Shown: positions 32,268 to 40,464 of the stretch, one piece after another
Layout of the letters: the number at the start of each line of letters is the position of its first letter
How positions within the stretch are numbered: position 1 is the first letter of the stretch
NCBI GenBank assembly: GCA_013298945.1
Contig: JAAFJR010000004.1
Location: 62,001 to 126,000 of the forward strand
DNA length: 64,000 nt
Direction of reading: 5' to 3'
Source: Polaromonas sp.
Lineage (GTDB): Bacteria > Pseudomonadota > Gammaproteobacteria > Burkholderiales > Burkholderiaceae_C
Translations under genes and position numbers: made by a program
Notes under the pieces: model-generated
The model's input: the letters and a program-made list of their open reading frames with translations, nothing else
Told to the model about the DNA's origin: nothing
Database searches by the model: none

Positions 32268-33083
32268 TCATTTTTGAGTTTTCTCAAATTCACCCCAAGA
32301 CATGATGATTTTATGCATTCGTGCGACGCCATCGGTCAAAGCCGCAGGGCCTGGCTGCAAAATATCGGGGGATTTGATCTCAAAGAGTTGATTGTTAACG
32401 ACTGCTGGCACGTTTTGCCAGCCTTCTCTGGCAGCTACATGCTCGGGTCTGAATTTCTTGCCACACCAAGAACCAAAAATAATATCGGGCTTACGACGCA
32501 CTATTTCCAACGGGTCAGCAATGATGCGACCTTTGCCCAAAGGCATCGCAGCCAGCTCAGGAAAGCAGTCGTCACCACCGGCAATGCCTATGAGTTCAGA
32601 CACCCAAGCAATACAGCTCATATTGGGTGTATCCCACTCCTCAAAATAGACCACTGGCCGCCTGAACCGTTTATTTAATTGCCTAGACTGCTCGTTTATT
32701 TGTAGCAATTTAGCTTGCATCTCAGCTATCAACTGCATGCCAAGCTCTGCCTTGCCCACCATGGCAGCCACTTGGTACATCATTGAAAATATCTCGGCAA
32801 CGCTGCGCTGGTTAAACACAGTGACCTGCACACCGTGACGAATCAACGCAGCTGCAATATCAGCCTGCAAATCTGAAAACCCAAAGACGCAATCTGGCTT
32901 GAGTTCTAAAATTTTATCGATTTTGGCACTTAAAAATGCGCTAACTTTGGGCTTTTCTTCCCGCGCACGGCGTGGTCTGACGGTGTAGCCAGAGATGCCC
33001 ACAATGCGTCGTTCTTCCCCGAGTAAGTACAACCACTCGGTTGTTTCTTCGGTTAAACAGACGATGCGTTGTGGGCCTAACAT
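32268..33083 (-). CDS. Second cobalamin-type substrate-binding protein, no signal peptide
   Basis: A 271-residue protein of the same helical-backbone receptor family as BtuF: RIVCLTEETTEWLYLLGEE, ILELKPDCVFGFSDLQADIA, VYFEEWDTPNMSCIAWVSE, and DILQPGPAALTDGVARM. The first residues (MLGPQRIVCL) go straight into the first strand with no signal peptide or upstream in-frame extension, so it seems cytosolic. It is the first gene after btuB, 14 bases downstream. A corrinoid chaperone or sensor in the cytosol is possible, but unproven. Confidence 0.8.
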   Translation of the reverse strand: MLGPQRIVCLTEETTEWLYLLGEERRIVGISGYTVRPRRAREEKPKVSAFLSAKIDKILELKPDCVFGFSDLQADIAAALIRHGVQVTVFNQRSVAEIFSMMYQVAAMVGKAELGMQLIAEMQAKLLQINEQSRQLNKRFRRPVVYFEEWDTPNMSCIAWVSELIGIAGGDDCFPELAAMPLGKGRIIADPLEIVRRKPDIIFGSWCGKKFRPEHVAAREGWQNVPAVVNNQLFEIKSPDILQPGPAALTDGVARMHKIIMSWGEFEKTQK

Positions 33084-33097
33084 GCTTGTTTCAAAAA

Positions 33098-34927
33098 TTA
33101 CTTCATCGCATAACGCAATGTCACAAACACAGAACGTCCTGGCTGGTTAAAGCCATACGATGTTTCATAAGACTTGTTGGCCAAGTTATTCACTTTCGTT
33201 TGCAAGCTCAGGTCTTTACTGATAGCGTAATTGACGAACACATCCATGGTGGTGTAGCTATCCAATGGAACAGCATTTTTTGTATCGTCAAAACGAGAAC
33301 CCACATTCAGCAACGAGCCACCGAATGTCCAAGCACCTGTCGTGTAATCTGCACCCAAGGTAAATTGGTTGCGAGTACGACGTTGTAACAACTTTCCCGT
33401 CAACTCATTGCGTGGGTCAAGTGCATCAATATTAGCGTGCAAGTTAAATGGTCCAAATGCGCCTTGATATCCCAAAGTCCAGCCCTTGATTCGAGCGCGT
33501 GGAATGCTTTCCGCTTTGGTTGAACCGGTGATAAAGCCTTGGATTTTGTTGTCAAAATGAACCAATTTGATGGTCTGGCCATTCTCGCTGTACGTCACAC
33601 CCAGGTCCAAATTGCGACCCTTTTCAGGCTGCAGCGCTGTGTTGCCAAAGCCTGGGTAGTACAACTGGTTGAACGATGGCGCGACAAAACTTGTGCCGTA
33701 TGACGCATTCACGCGCCAAGCTGGGTTGATTTTGTAGCCGTAGCCAGCAAACCAGGTGTTGTTATCACCAAATTGCGAGTTGCTGTCGCGACGCAAGTTC
33801 GCTTGCCAGCTGTGGCTGCCAGATGCGCCATTCAATCCGGCAAAATATGACGACACCGTGCGTTGTGTGACGTCATACACGGTAGAGCTGTCCACTTTTT
33901 GCGTCAAACGCTCAACACCTACCAAGGCCACGCCCATCGGCGTATCAATGTCGTTTTGCCAAGAGATTTGGTTTTGCTTGGTGTTGAATTTGCTAGGAAA
34001 AAACACTGATTCAATATCATCAGCTTGATCTAAAGCTTGCGATATGCGTAATTGCATTTTCCAATTGGACAGCACTTTTCCTTCAACACCCGCGCGCAAA
34101 GTTTGCGTGCGCACTGCGGTGCGGGTATCGCCCGTTGGGCCGTCGTCGTAATGGCTCACACCATCGGCATACAACAAACCAGCGTCAATGCGCCAGTTAG
34201 GGTTGATTTGGTAAGCTACAGATGCGTTAACAGCGTCTTGCTGGAAGCCATCGCGGTCTGCGTTGTAATTACCGAAAGCGACTTTGCTGTTGGTCGTTGA
34301 AAAGCCTTTGTCTTTGGTTTTTTGAACGCCAACGGCGTAGTTTAAAGTGCCGTCGCCGCCGTTCAGGCCTGCAGAAGCTTGTGCAAATGAGTTTGAGCCC
34401 AACGACAAGGATGCATTTGGGCTAAGCCCCTTCACACCTTTGCGCATAAAGACCTGAACCACGCCACCTACGGCTTCGCTACCGTAAAGCGCAGACGCTG
34501 GACCTTTGAGCACTTCGATGCGCTCAATCATGTCGAGCGGAATATTGTCCCAGCTAGGCGCGCCTGTTGTGGCGGAGCCAAAACGCACGCCGTCAATCAA
34601 CAGCATGGTATGACGCGTTTCTGTGCCGCGCGTGTAAACGCCAGAATTTTTGCCCAAACCACCGTTTGAGAACACTTGAATACCAGCATTGCGTGCGAGA
34701 ACTTCGGTCAAAGTACGGCCTGAAGACGCCTCAATAGCAACGCGGTCAAGCACAACCACGTCACTGACCAAGTCATCAGTACGAGTGTCGATACGAGAAG
34801 CTGTCACGACAACTTCTTTGAGTTCTTTCGTGGATTGGGTTTGTGCCAACGCGTTGGGGGCTGCAAATGCAGATGCCAAGGCGAACGGAAGCGCTGCTAG
34901 GCGCAATGACGAGATACAAGTTTTCAT
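33098..34927 (-). CDS. btuB: TonB-dependent cobalamin receptor
   Basis: About 609 residues from the ATG at 34927. Signal peptide to about residue 29 (ALA-QT); a TonB-box-like KEVVVTASRI follows; the plug domain covers ~45-160 (VVVLDRVAIEASSGRTLTEV, RGTETRHTMLLIDGVRFGS, ERIEVLKGPASALYGSEAVG). The rest is a 22-strand barrel. It ends TLRYAMK rather than in an aromatic residue. The upstream cobalamin riboswitch and the following btu/cob genes support vitamin B12 as ligand. Start extensions upstream run through the riboswitch and were rejected. Confidence 0.93.
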   Translation of the reverse strand: MKTCISSLRLAALPFALASAFAAPNALAQTQSTKELKEVVVTASRIDTRTDDLVSDVVVLDRVAIEASSGRTLTEVLARNAGIQVFSNGGLGKNSGVYTRGTETRHTMLLIDGVRFGSATTGAPSWDNIPLDMIERIEVLKGPASALYGSEAVGGVVQVFMRKGVKGLSPNASLSLGSNSFAQASAGLNGGDGTLNYAVGVQKTKDKGFSTTNSKVAFGNYNADRDGFQQDAVNASVAYQINPNWRIDAGLLYADGVSHYDDGPTGDTRTAVRTQTLRAGVEGKVLSNWKMQLRISQALDQADDIESVFFPSKFNTKQNQISWQNDIDTPMGVALVGVERLTQKVDSSTVYDVTQRTVSSYFAGLNGASGSHSWQANLRRDSNSQFGDNNTWFAGYGYKINPAWRVNASYGTSFVAPSFNQLYYPGFGNTALQPEKGRNLDLGVTYSENGQTIKLVHFDNKIQGFITGSTKAESIPRARIKGWTLGYQGAFGPFNLHANIDALDPRNELTGKLLQRRTRNQFTLGADYTTGAWTFGGSLLNVGSRFDDTKNAVPLDSYTTMDVFVNYAISKDLSLQTKVNNLANKSYETSYGFNQPGRSVFVTLRYAMK

Positions 34928-35019
34928 GAGAATAAATACCAAGATTGAAACCCTTTGCCGTCGTCCCCGACAGCACATGGGCGTAACGGTTGCGCGACTT
35001 TTAAAACGTGCAACCACCT

Positions 35020-35205
35020 TGTTGGCCGGTATCCGGGCTGGTGAAACAACCTCCATCGCCTTCCCAAGCATGTGTTCAAAACGCTCAGTGGCCGAGATGG
35101 AAGCGGAATTTAAAAAAATTCGTTCACTTACCGTTGCGGGGGCAGCACAGGTTAGGCAAATATGGCATGAAATCCCACTTCACCCCCCTGTTTCCCGTTG
35201 AACTG
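35020..35205 (-). ncRNA. Cobalamin riboswitch upstream of btuB
   Basis: On the minus strand the leader shows the hallmark blocks in order: GGGAA near the 5' end, GCTGCCCCCGCAACGGTAAG, the B12 box GCCACTG (at 35086-35092), TTGGGAAGGCG, and GCCCGGATACCGGCC. Downstream, between the aptamer and the btuB start, are two hairpins: GGTTGC/GCAACC, and TGCTGTCG/CGACGGCA just before the start, which could sequester translation or stop transcription. It should switch off the whole cobalamin operon when adenosylcobalamin is plentiful. Confidence 0.93.
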
Positions 35206-35296
35206 CAGCATGCGAACCACACTGCGAGCACCAACAGCGCCTATTCTAGCCTCTAAGCTTGCTATTTCCCTACAATTCTCAAGGTTGACCTCTACA

Positions 35297-35548
35297 ATGT
35301 CTCCTGCTATGCAAAATCACACCCAGCAAACACAACTTGACCAAGTATCTGAACGCGTTGAGCGATTGCTCGTGCGTCATCTTGAATTGCAACGAACCAA
35401 TGCTTTGCTCAGTGAGCAACTTGCCTTGCTCACGCATGAGCGCGACTCGCTCAAGTCGCGTCTAGGTGCAGCGCGCGCTAGGGTAGATGCCTTGCTGGAG
35501 CGCTTACCAGAGACCTTAGGTACAGAAGCCATGAAAGAAAATGCATGA
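35297..35548 (+). CDS. ZapB-like coiled-coil cell division protein
   Basis: About 83 residues from ATG 35297 (another at 35309). It is nearly all coiled coil: DQVSERVERLLVRHLELQR, NALLSEQLALLTHERDSLKS, RLGAARARVDALLERL. This small protein commonly precedes zapA in betaproteobacteria and is annotated as ZapB-like or TIGR02449. Its stop overlaps the zapA start by 4 bases (ATGA). It probably works with ZapA at the FtsZ ring. Confidence 0.75.
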   Translation: MSPAMQNHTQQTQLDQVSERVERLLVRHLELQRTNALLSEQLALLTHERDSLKSRLGAARARVDALLERLPETLGTEAMKENA

Positions 35549-35868
35549 AACAAATTGAAGTGCAAATCATGAGCCAAAGCTACCTGCTAGGCTGCCCAGA
35601 GGGTGGCGAAGCGCAAATGATGGCCGCCGTGGGCAAAGTAGACGCAGCGATGTGCAAAATCCGCGATGCTGCCAAAATCAAAGCACGTGAACGTATTGCA
35701 GTTCTGGCAGCGTTGAATTTGGCCTTTGAAAACACAGAAAACTCTGCCGCGAACGCACCAGCTTCTTCAGCTGCAGATCTAGACCTTGAGGCTGCACCCA
35801 GCCAACAACTCACCGATTTAATCGCCAAGCTCGATGAAGCTTTGGGCGATGATGGGCGCTTGCTTTAA
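35545..35868 (+). CDS. zapA: Cell division protein ZapA
   Basis: A 107-residue FtsZ-ring-associated protein. N-terminal dimer region IEVQIMSQSYLLGCPEG, then EAQMMAAVGKVDAAMCKIRD, ARERIAVLAALNLAFE, and a C-terminal helix (LTDLIAKLDEALG) for coiled-coil dimerisation. ZapA crosslinks FtsZ filaments. It is coupled to the preceding ZapB-like gene by ATGA and followed by the 6S RNA gene, the usual order in proteobacteria. Confidence 0.93.
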   Translation: MKQIEVQIMSQSYLLGCPEGGEAQMMAAVGKVDAAMCKIRDAAKIKARERIAVLAALNLAFENTENSAANAPASSAADLDLEAAPSQQLTDLIAKLDEALGDDGRLL

Positions 35869-35971
35869 TTCAAGATAGTTACCGTCAAGTAACTTGCAGA
35901 TTAAGTTTGTAAAAAACTAAATTTCTAAGGTTTTAAACTATCAATTCGCCCTTTGCAGGTCTACAATCGAA

Positions 35972-36145
35972 CTGTCTGCGGTGCTTGCTGAGCTGTAATT
36001 TCCTAGAACCAATGCTTTTAAAGCTCGGGCTTGGAACATCGTCTTGCTAGCGTGATCGTCTCGCGTTAGATGAACCCAAAGCGAGGCTGACCTCGCCCAC
36101 CTGAACCCCGGTTCAGGATGCCAGTTCAGCAGCATTTGCAGACAA
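35972..36145 (+). ncRNA. ssrS: 6S RNA
   Basis: About 174 bases directly downstream of zapA, its standard position. The ends pair as the closing stem: GTCTGCGGTGCTTGCTGA with TCAGCAGCATTTGCAGAC, with small interruptions. Internal sequence TCCTAGAACCAATG and the GAACCCCGGTTCAGG side fit the long irregular hairpin that mimics an open promoter and binds sigma70 RNA polymerase. A TACAAT -10 box lies at 35962-35967, about 7 bases before the 5' end; the -35 is weak. Confidence 0.88.
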
Positions 36146-36195
36146 CTTTATTGCCAAACTCGCTTAGCTTTTGCTCGAGCTTCTATACTCTTCCC

Positions 36196-37041
36196 ATGAC
36201 ATTTCTAACGCTGCTTGACCCCACACTGGTGGTCGAATTACTTATTCTTGGCTTATGTACGGGGTTTTTAGCCGGTTTGCTAGGCATAGGTGGCGGCATG
36301 TTGATGGTGCCTTTCGTCACCTTTATTTTGACCAGTAAAGGCTTTCCGCCTGAGCACATTGTCAAAATGGCAGTTGCCACATCATTGGCGACCATTTGTT
36401 TCACGTCGCTGTCATCCGTTTGGGCGCACCACAAGCGCGACGCGGTGCTGTGGCCGGTTGCACTCACACTCGCACCAGGCATTTTGGTGGGGTCAGCGCT
36501 GGGTGCACAGCTCGCAGTAGCGCTGCCGGGTAAGATTTTGAGCGTGCTTTTCGCCGTTTTCGTCGCCTTTTCTGCCACCCAAATGTTTTTAAACCGCAAA
36601 CCCAAGCCTAGCCGTGTGCTGCCAGGCAAATTGGGGATGTTCAGCATGGGCGGACTCATCGGTATGCTGGCTTCAATAGTAGGCGCAGGTGGCGCTTTTC
36701 TGTCTGTGCCATTTATGACGTGGAGCAACGTCAAAATCCACAACGCTGTTGCCACCTCCGCCGCTCTGGGCTTCCCCATCGCTTTTGCTGGCACGCTGGG
36801 ATATGTTTGGGCAGGTTGGAACTTACCGCCTATGCAAAGCACCCTGCCTGGCAGCGCTGTTTTAGTTGGCAACCTAGGCTACCTCTATCTCCCAGGTCTC
36901 ATCATCATCGCCTTCGCCAGCATGTGTACAGCACCGCTGGGTGCAAAAACAGCCCACAAAATCGATATTGCACCTTTAAAGAAGGTGTTTGCCAGTGTGC
37001 TGTATGTGCTTGCAGCCTATTTTTTGATTAAATCGCTTTAA
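36196..37041 (+). CDS. TauE/SafE (TSUP) family membrane exporter
   Basis: About 281 residues with eight transmembrane helices. ATG 36196 was chosen because the longer ORF start at 36118 lies inside the 6S RNA. Landmarks: LCTGFLAGLLGIGGGMLMVP in the first helix pair and the repeat version GGLIGMLASIVGAGGAFLSVP in the second half, the duplicated TSUP motif. The family exports sulfite, sulfonates or related anions. This gene follows 6S RNA in many betaproteobacteria. It converges on the cytochrome gene with a 1-base gap. Confidence 0.9.
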   Translation: MTFLTLLDPTLVVELLILGLCTGFLAGLLGIGGGMLMVPFVTFILTSKGFPPEHIVKMAVATSLATICFTSLSSVWAHHKRDAVLWPVALTLAPGILVGSALGAQLAVALPGKILSVLFAVFVAFSATQMFLNRKPKPSRVLPGKLGMFSMGGLIGMLASIVGAGGAFLSVPFMTWSNVKIHNAVATSAALGFPIAFAGTLGYVWAGWNLPPMQSTLPGSAVLVGNLGYLYLPGLIIIAFASMCTAPLGAKTAHKIDIAPLKKVFASVLYVLAAYFLIKSL

Positions 37042-37042
37042 T

Positions 37043-38533
37043 TTATTGCATCACCCCACGCCGCTGCCGAACTACGTCAGTAGCTGTCACCGAATCCGCC
37101 TGATTGCCCCACGCATGGCGGATATATGTGGTTACGGCAGCGATAGCTTCGTCGTTCAACACGTGCGCAAAAGGCGGCATGCCGAAGGGACTGGGGTTGC
37201 CGGCTGTGCTAGGGGCGTAACCGCCGGCAAGCACGATACGAACCAGGTTGGTGGTGTTGTGCAGCTTGACGGCACGGTTACCAGCCAATGCGGGCAACGC
37301 GACGTTGCCTTCCACCCGCATGCCCTGGCCTTGCTCACCGTGGCAGGTCGCGCAGTGCTGGGTGAAGAGCTCTGCGCCTTTGTCGAAAAGTACGGGCTTG
37401 GATTTGTCTGAGCTTGTTGATTTTGTTGGACTTTTTTCATTGATTGGGGCTGATACTTGAGGTAAGGACTGCAAATAAGCCGCAGTCGCGTTCAAATCAG
37501 CATCGGTCCAAAACTGGGTGCTGCCCGCCACCACCTCGGCCATAGGGCCAAGCATGCTGGCGCTGGGCGCTATGCCGGTTTTGAGTAACGCGACCACATC
37601 TTGGCGCGGCAAATGGGCGCTGCCCGCCTCGCTAGGGTCTACCAAGGACGAGGCGTACCAGTCGCGCATGGGCATGAGTGCGCCGCCAAGCAGTTGGTCG
37701 CTGAATTGGTTGTTCACACTCGCACCCAGCGCGTTGCGCTCGGCATGGCAAGCGCTGCAATGGCCGAGACCGCGCACCAAGTACGCGCCGCGTTGGATGT
37801 CAGAATCAGCAGTTTTCACCTGTTGTTTTAAGTTTTCAGCATCACCTGTAGCTTTCGTATTTATGGCCTTAGCAGCTATAGTATTGATAGTGTTTTTTGA
37901 AGCTGAATCAGCGACAGCATCTCCCTTTTCAAAAAACAAAGTTCGCCAAAATGCCAGTGCAAACTGCGTGTTGAACGGAAATGGCAAGTCGTGCGCTTTG
38001 TTGGCTTGCGCCACGGGTGTGACACCGTGCATGAAGTAACTGTATAAATCATCCGAATCAGCACGGGTGATGTGGGTGTAGTTGGGGTACGGGAAAGCGG
38101 GTGTCAGCAAGTGGCCGTCGGCGCTGCGGCCCTCGTTCATGGCGCGATAAAAAGCGTCTGCCGACCATTTGCCAATGCCAGTGGCCGCGTCTGGTGTGAT
38201 GTTGCTGGTGTAAACCGTGCCAAACGGCGTGCTGATGGCTTTGCCTCCCGAAAATGCTGCCCCGCCGCGTGCAGTGTGGCAAGCGGCGCAGTTGCCGACT
38301 TTGGCGAGATACGCACCGCGCTGCACTTGCAGATCATTCTGAGTTATAACGTTATTTTTAGCTCCGTTTAAGCCTTTAGCCGGCGTATTTGTTGCCTCAG
38401 TAGCTGTCAAATCAGTAGCAATTATTTCACGAAAAAGCAATCCACAAGCCATCAACAACAACAAGGCAAGGAATACTGCCAATGCCATAAAAATGCGGCG
38501 AACGGGTGACCAATTGCTCCAAAGTGCGTTCAT
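37043..38533 (-). CDS. Membrane-anchored trihaem cytochrome c (alcohol/aldehyde dehydrogenase type)
   Basis: A 496-residue protein with an N-terminal membrane anchor (residues ~14-34) and three CxxCH haem sites: CAACH (82-86), CSACH in GLGHCSACHAE, and CATCH in QHCATCHGE. The layout matches cytochrome c subunits of periplasmic molybdenum or quinoprotein dehydrogenases; no dehydrogenase subunit is adjacent. Two linkers are encoded by dispersed repeats: residues ~37-54 (IATDLTATEATNTPAKG) before haem 1, and ~214-229 (NTIAAKAINTKATG) before haem 2. The start overlaps the upstream cytochrome stop by 4 bases. Confidence 0.88.
   Translation of the reverse strand: MNALWSNWSPVRRIFMALAVFLALLLLMACGLLFREIIATDLTATEATNTPAKGLNGAKNNVITQNDLQVQRGAYLAKVGNCAACHTARGGAAFSGGKAISTPFGTVYTSNITPDAATGIGKWSADAFYRAMNEGRSADGHLLTPAFPYPNYTHITRADSDDLYSYFMHGVTPVAQANKAHDLPFPFNTQFALAFWRTLFFEKGDAVADSASKNTINTIAAKAINTKATGDAENLKQQVKTADSDIQRGAYLVRGLGHCSACHAERNALGASVNNQFSDQLLGGALMPMRDWYASSLVDPSEAGSAHLPRQDVVALLKTGIAPSASMLGPMAEVVAGSTQFWTDADLNATAAYLQSLPQVSAPINEKSPTKSTSSDKSKPVLFDKGAELFTQHCATCHGEQGQGMRVEGNVALPALAGNRAVKLHNTTNLVRIVLAGGYAPSTAGNPSPFGMPPFAHVLNDEAIAAVTTYIRHAWGNQADSVTATDVVRQRRGVMQ
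37848..37892 (-). repeat. Dispersed repeat copy inside trihaem cytochrome gene (second linker)
   Basis: In gene sense: CACTATCAATACTATAGC, then GGCCATAAATACGAAAGCTA; sense orientation, in frame. The GCCGGC core has decayed. Confidence 0.75.
38371..38424 (-). repeat. Dispersed repeat copy inside trihaem cytochrome gene (first linker)
   Basis: In gene sense: TAATTGCTACTGATTTGAC, then GCAACAAATACGCCGGCTA; sense orientation, in frame, just after the membrane anchor. Confidence 0.85.
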
Positions 38534-39261
38534 TTTGCACCCCCGCATTGCTCTGTTTGCGGCTGTGGCAAGCTTAACGCAGCTTTTGTCACTGCAGGTA
38601 CGGGCTGCGACGCTAGCCAGCCAGCTAAAGCGTCGATGTCGCTTGGCTTCAGTACTTTGGCGATGCGCCCCATGCAATCTGGCGCGTGCGCTCGTCGCAA
38701 GCCGGTTTGCCAAGCGCCGAGTTGAGCGGCCACATAGTCGCGCGGCAGCCCTAAAAGCGCTGGCGTACTGGGCAAAACGCCCATCAACGCCGCGCCGTGG
38801 CAACTGGTGCAAGCGGCAAGCTGGCGCGTTTTGTCGCCTTGCAAAGCCAAAGTTTTGCCGAATTGAAGCGTGGCGGCGCTGGCAGGTGTCTTCAGAGGCG
38901 CTGGCGACGCATAGGGCACATCCAAACCCGCAAAATACTGCGCCATTTCAAGCAAATAAGCGTCGCTCAGATGCTCGACCATGCCCACCATCAACCCGTA
39001 ATGGCGGCGGCCATCTTTGAAGTTTTGCAGTTGGTTGAACAAATAACCGGCTGGTTTGCCTGCAATGCGCGGGAAGTAAGCTTGGTTTGAGGTGATGCCT
39101 TGCGCACCATGGCAGGTCGTGCAAGCTTGCATGCGTTTGGCCATGCTGTCAGTCTGAACATCTCCTTGGGCTTGCGCCGAAGCTGCAAAACAAGCTGCTA
39201 GCGTAAATATAGCTTGAAAGGACGAAAAAGCGAGAAAGCGGCGTATCTGCGATATGTTCAT
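38530..39261 (-). CDS. Dihaem cytochrome c4-like protein
   Basis: A 243-residue periplasmic protein with signal peptide (cleavage near AQA-QG, residue 32) and two haem-c domains with CTTCH (47-51) and CTSCH (151-155). Distal Met candidates are in GLMVGMVEHLSD and CMGRIAKVL. The two-domain c4 fold fits electron transfer between a dehydrogenase or bc1 complex and an oxidase. It is the first gene of a two-gene operon with the trihaem cytochrome, coupled by ATGA. Confidence 0.88.
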   Translation of the reverse strand: MNISQIRRFLAFSSFQAIFTLAACFAASAQAQGDVQTDSMAKRMQACTTCHGAQGITSNQAYFPRIAGKPAGYLFNQLQNFKDGRRHYGLMVGMVEHLSDAYLLEMAQYFAGLDVPYASPAPLKTPASAATLQFGKTLALQGDKTRQLAACTSCHGAALMGVLPSTPALLGLPRDYVAAQLGAWQTGLRRAHAPDCMGRIAKVLKPSDIDALAGWLASQPVPAVTKAALSLPQPQTEQCGGAK

Positions 39262-39268
39262 TGATTTT

Positions 39269-39318
39269 ATCTGCTATATTTTCAATAGCAGTCTAGGCAA
39301 TAAATACGCCGGCTACGG
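39269..39318 (+). repeat. Dispersed ~50-bp hairpin/GCCGGC repeat
   Basis: ATCTGCTATATTTTCAATAG, then GCAATAAATACGCCGGCTA. It lies between the 3' end of the tRNA gene and the promoter side of the cytochrome c4 gene. Confidence 0.9.
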
Positions 39319-39337
39319 CCATATTTGCCTATATAAA

Positions 39338-39414
39338 TGGTCGGTGTAATAGGATTCGAACCTACGACCCCTTGCACCCCATGCAAGTGCGCTACCAGGC
39401 TGCGCCACACACCG
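39338..39414 (-). tRNA. tRNA-Pro (anticodon GGG)
   Basis: Minus strand, 77 bases including an encoded CCA. Acceptor CGGTGTG pairs with TACACCG; D-loop AGCCTGGTAGCGC; anticodon arm CTTGC-ATGGGGT-GCAAG with GGG at positions 34-36; T-loop GGTTCGAATCC. A TATAAT box lies 12-17 bases upstream (39426-39431). It follows merR in the ihfA-merR cluster, the usual site for this tRNA in Burkholderiales. Confidence 0.97.
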
Positions 39415-39438
39415 ATCCGTGTTTAATTATACCTTTAA

Positions 39439-39963
39439 CTATACCTGTAAAACATGCGAGCCTGCGCTCAAAAGCTCGCGAATCTCGTTCAACTCTTGGC
39501 GTACAAATTGCCATTTGAAATTGCTGCTAACGGCATTTGTTGCAGGTTTTGTAGCTGCCAAGGCAGCAGCTAAAGCGGCTTCAAGCGCGTCATCGTCGCT
39601 AATGGCTTCCTCAACGTGTTCGGCTTTGTTATAACCAGCCGTAGAAACCAGCATTTGATTGTCAAACTCAGTCGCGTCATTGTGGCGTTTCTGGCTGCGA
39701 TGCACTTGCCCGATTTCTTGCATTTGGTTACGCGCGCCATGGATGGTGAAGCCTTGGTCGTACAGTAATTCACGTATTCGGCGAATCATCAGCACCTCGT
39801 TGTGCTGGTAGTAGCGTCGGTTGCCACTGCGTTTCATGGGGCGCAGTTGTGTGAATTCTTGCTCCCAATAGCGTAGCACGTGGGGTTTAACACCACATAA
39901 ATCACCCACTTCACTGATGGTGAAGTAGCGTTTGGCTGGAATGGGAGGGAGAGAATTCTCCAT
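39439..39963 (-). CDS. MerR family transcriptional regulator
   Basis: A 174-residue protein with an N-terminal MerR winged helix (KRYFTISEVGDLCGVKPHVL, RYWEQEFTQLRPMKRSGNRR, YYQHNEVLMIRRIRELLYDQ) at residues 11-72. There are no Cys-rich metal sites; the C-terminal ~90 residues are acidic and Ala-rich, with no known ligand domain. It is the conserved downstream companion of ihfA in betaproteobacteria. The gap to ihfA is 158 bases with a short hairpin. Confidence 0.9.
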   Translation of the reverse strand: MENSLPPIPAKRYFTISEVGDLCGVKPHVLRYWEQEFTQLRPMKRSGNRRYYQHNEVLMIRRIRELLYDQGFTIHGARNQMQEIGQVHRSQKRHNDATEFDNQMLVSTAGYNKAEHVEEAISDDDALEAALAAALAATKPATNAVSSNFKWQFVRQELNEIRELLSAGSHVLQV

Positions 39964-40080
39964 GAAATCAATGTCCTACGTGAATAAGCTAGTAGATTAC
40001 TCTAACTTTTACACTTGTAAACTGATTTCCGAAAATTTATTAATGTGTGAAAAATTAGCAACACTGAAATACCACATCAA

Positions 40081-40094
40081 CCGCTGAAAAGCGG
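40081..40094. terminator. Short GAAA-loop hairpin downstream of ihfA
   Basis: CCGCT and AGCGG with a GAAA loop. It lies between ihfA and merR. The stem is only 5 bp and the following T-run on the minus strand is weak. Confidence 0.35.
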
Positions 40095-40121
40095 AAATAT
40101 GTCACACAAATCAATGACAGA

Positions 40122-40439
40122 TTAAATGCCGGCGATTTGGTCTTTCAATTTGTGACTAGCGTGAAAAGTGATGGCGCGACGCGCTTCAATCGGAATCAAC
40201 TCGCCTGTGCGCGGGTTACGACCAGGTCGCGGCGCTTTGGTGCGGATTTGGAAATTGCCAAAACCAGGGATTTTGACGTCTTGTCCTTCCACCAATTGGG
40301 CGGAAATCAGGTCAAAAAATGCGTCCACCATGTCTTTGGATTCACGCATGTTCAACCCAATTTGCTCGAACAACACCTCGGCCAATTGCGCTTTGGTCAA
40401 AGAATTGGTTTCCAAGCTCTCTAAAGATATTTCCATCAT
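40122..40439 (-). CDS. ihfA: Integration host factor subunit alpha
   Basis: About 105 residues from ATG 40439 (a second ATG follows at once at 40436). Landmarks: [40 protein letters not shown] and [20 protein letters not shown], with the intercalating Pro in the RPGRNP arm. With IhfB it binds and sharply bends DNA. It is the last gene of the pheS-pheT-ihfA group, 25 bases after pheT. Confidence 0.96.
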   Translation of the reverse strand: MMEISLESLETNSLTKAQLAEVLFEQIGLNMRESKDMVDAFFDLISAQLVEGQDVKIPGFGNFQIRTKAPRPGRNPRTGELIPIEARRAITFHASHKLKDQIAGI

Positions 40440-40464
40440 TGTCTCTTTGTTCAATTTTTTATTT

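Noticed and set aside
34689-35201. 170-codon plus-strand ORF over the btuB start
   Set aside because: It runs antisense through the btuB signal region and the cobalamin riboswitch, so coding is unlikely.
35941-36135. Minus-strand ORF of 64 codons
   Set aside because: It lies wholly within the 6S RNA gene.
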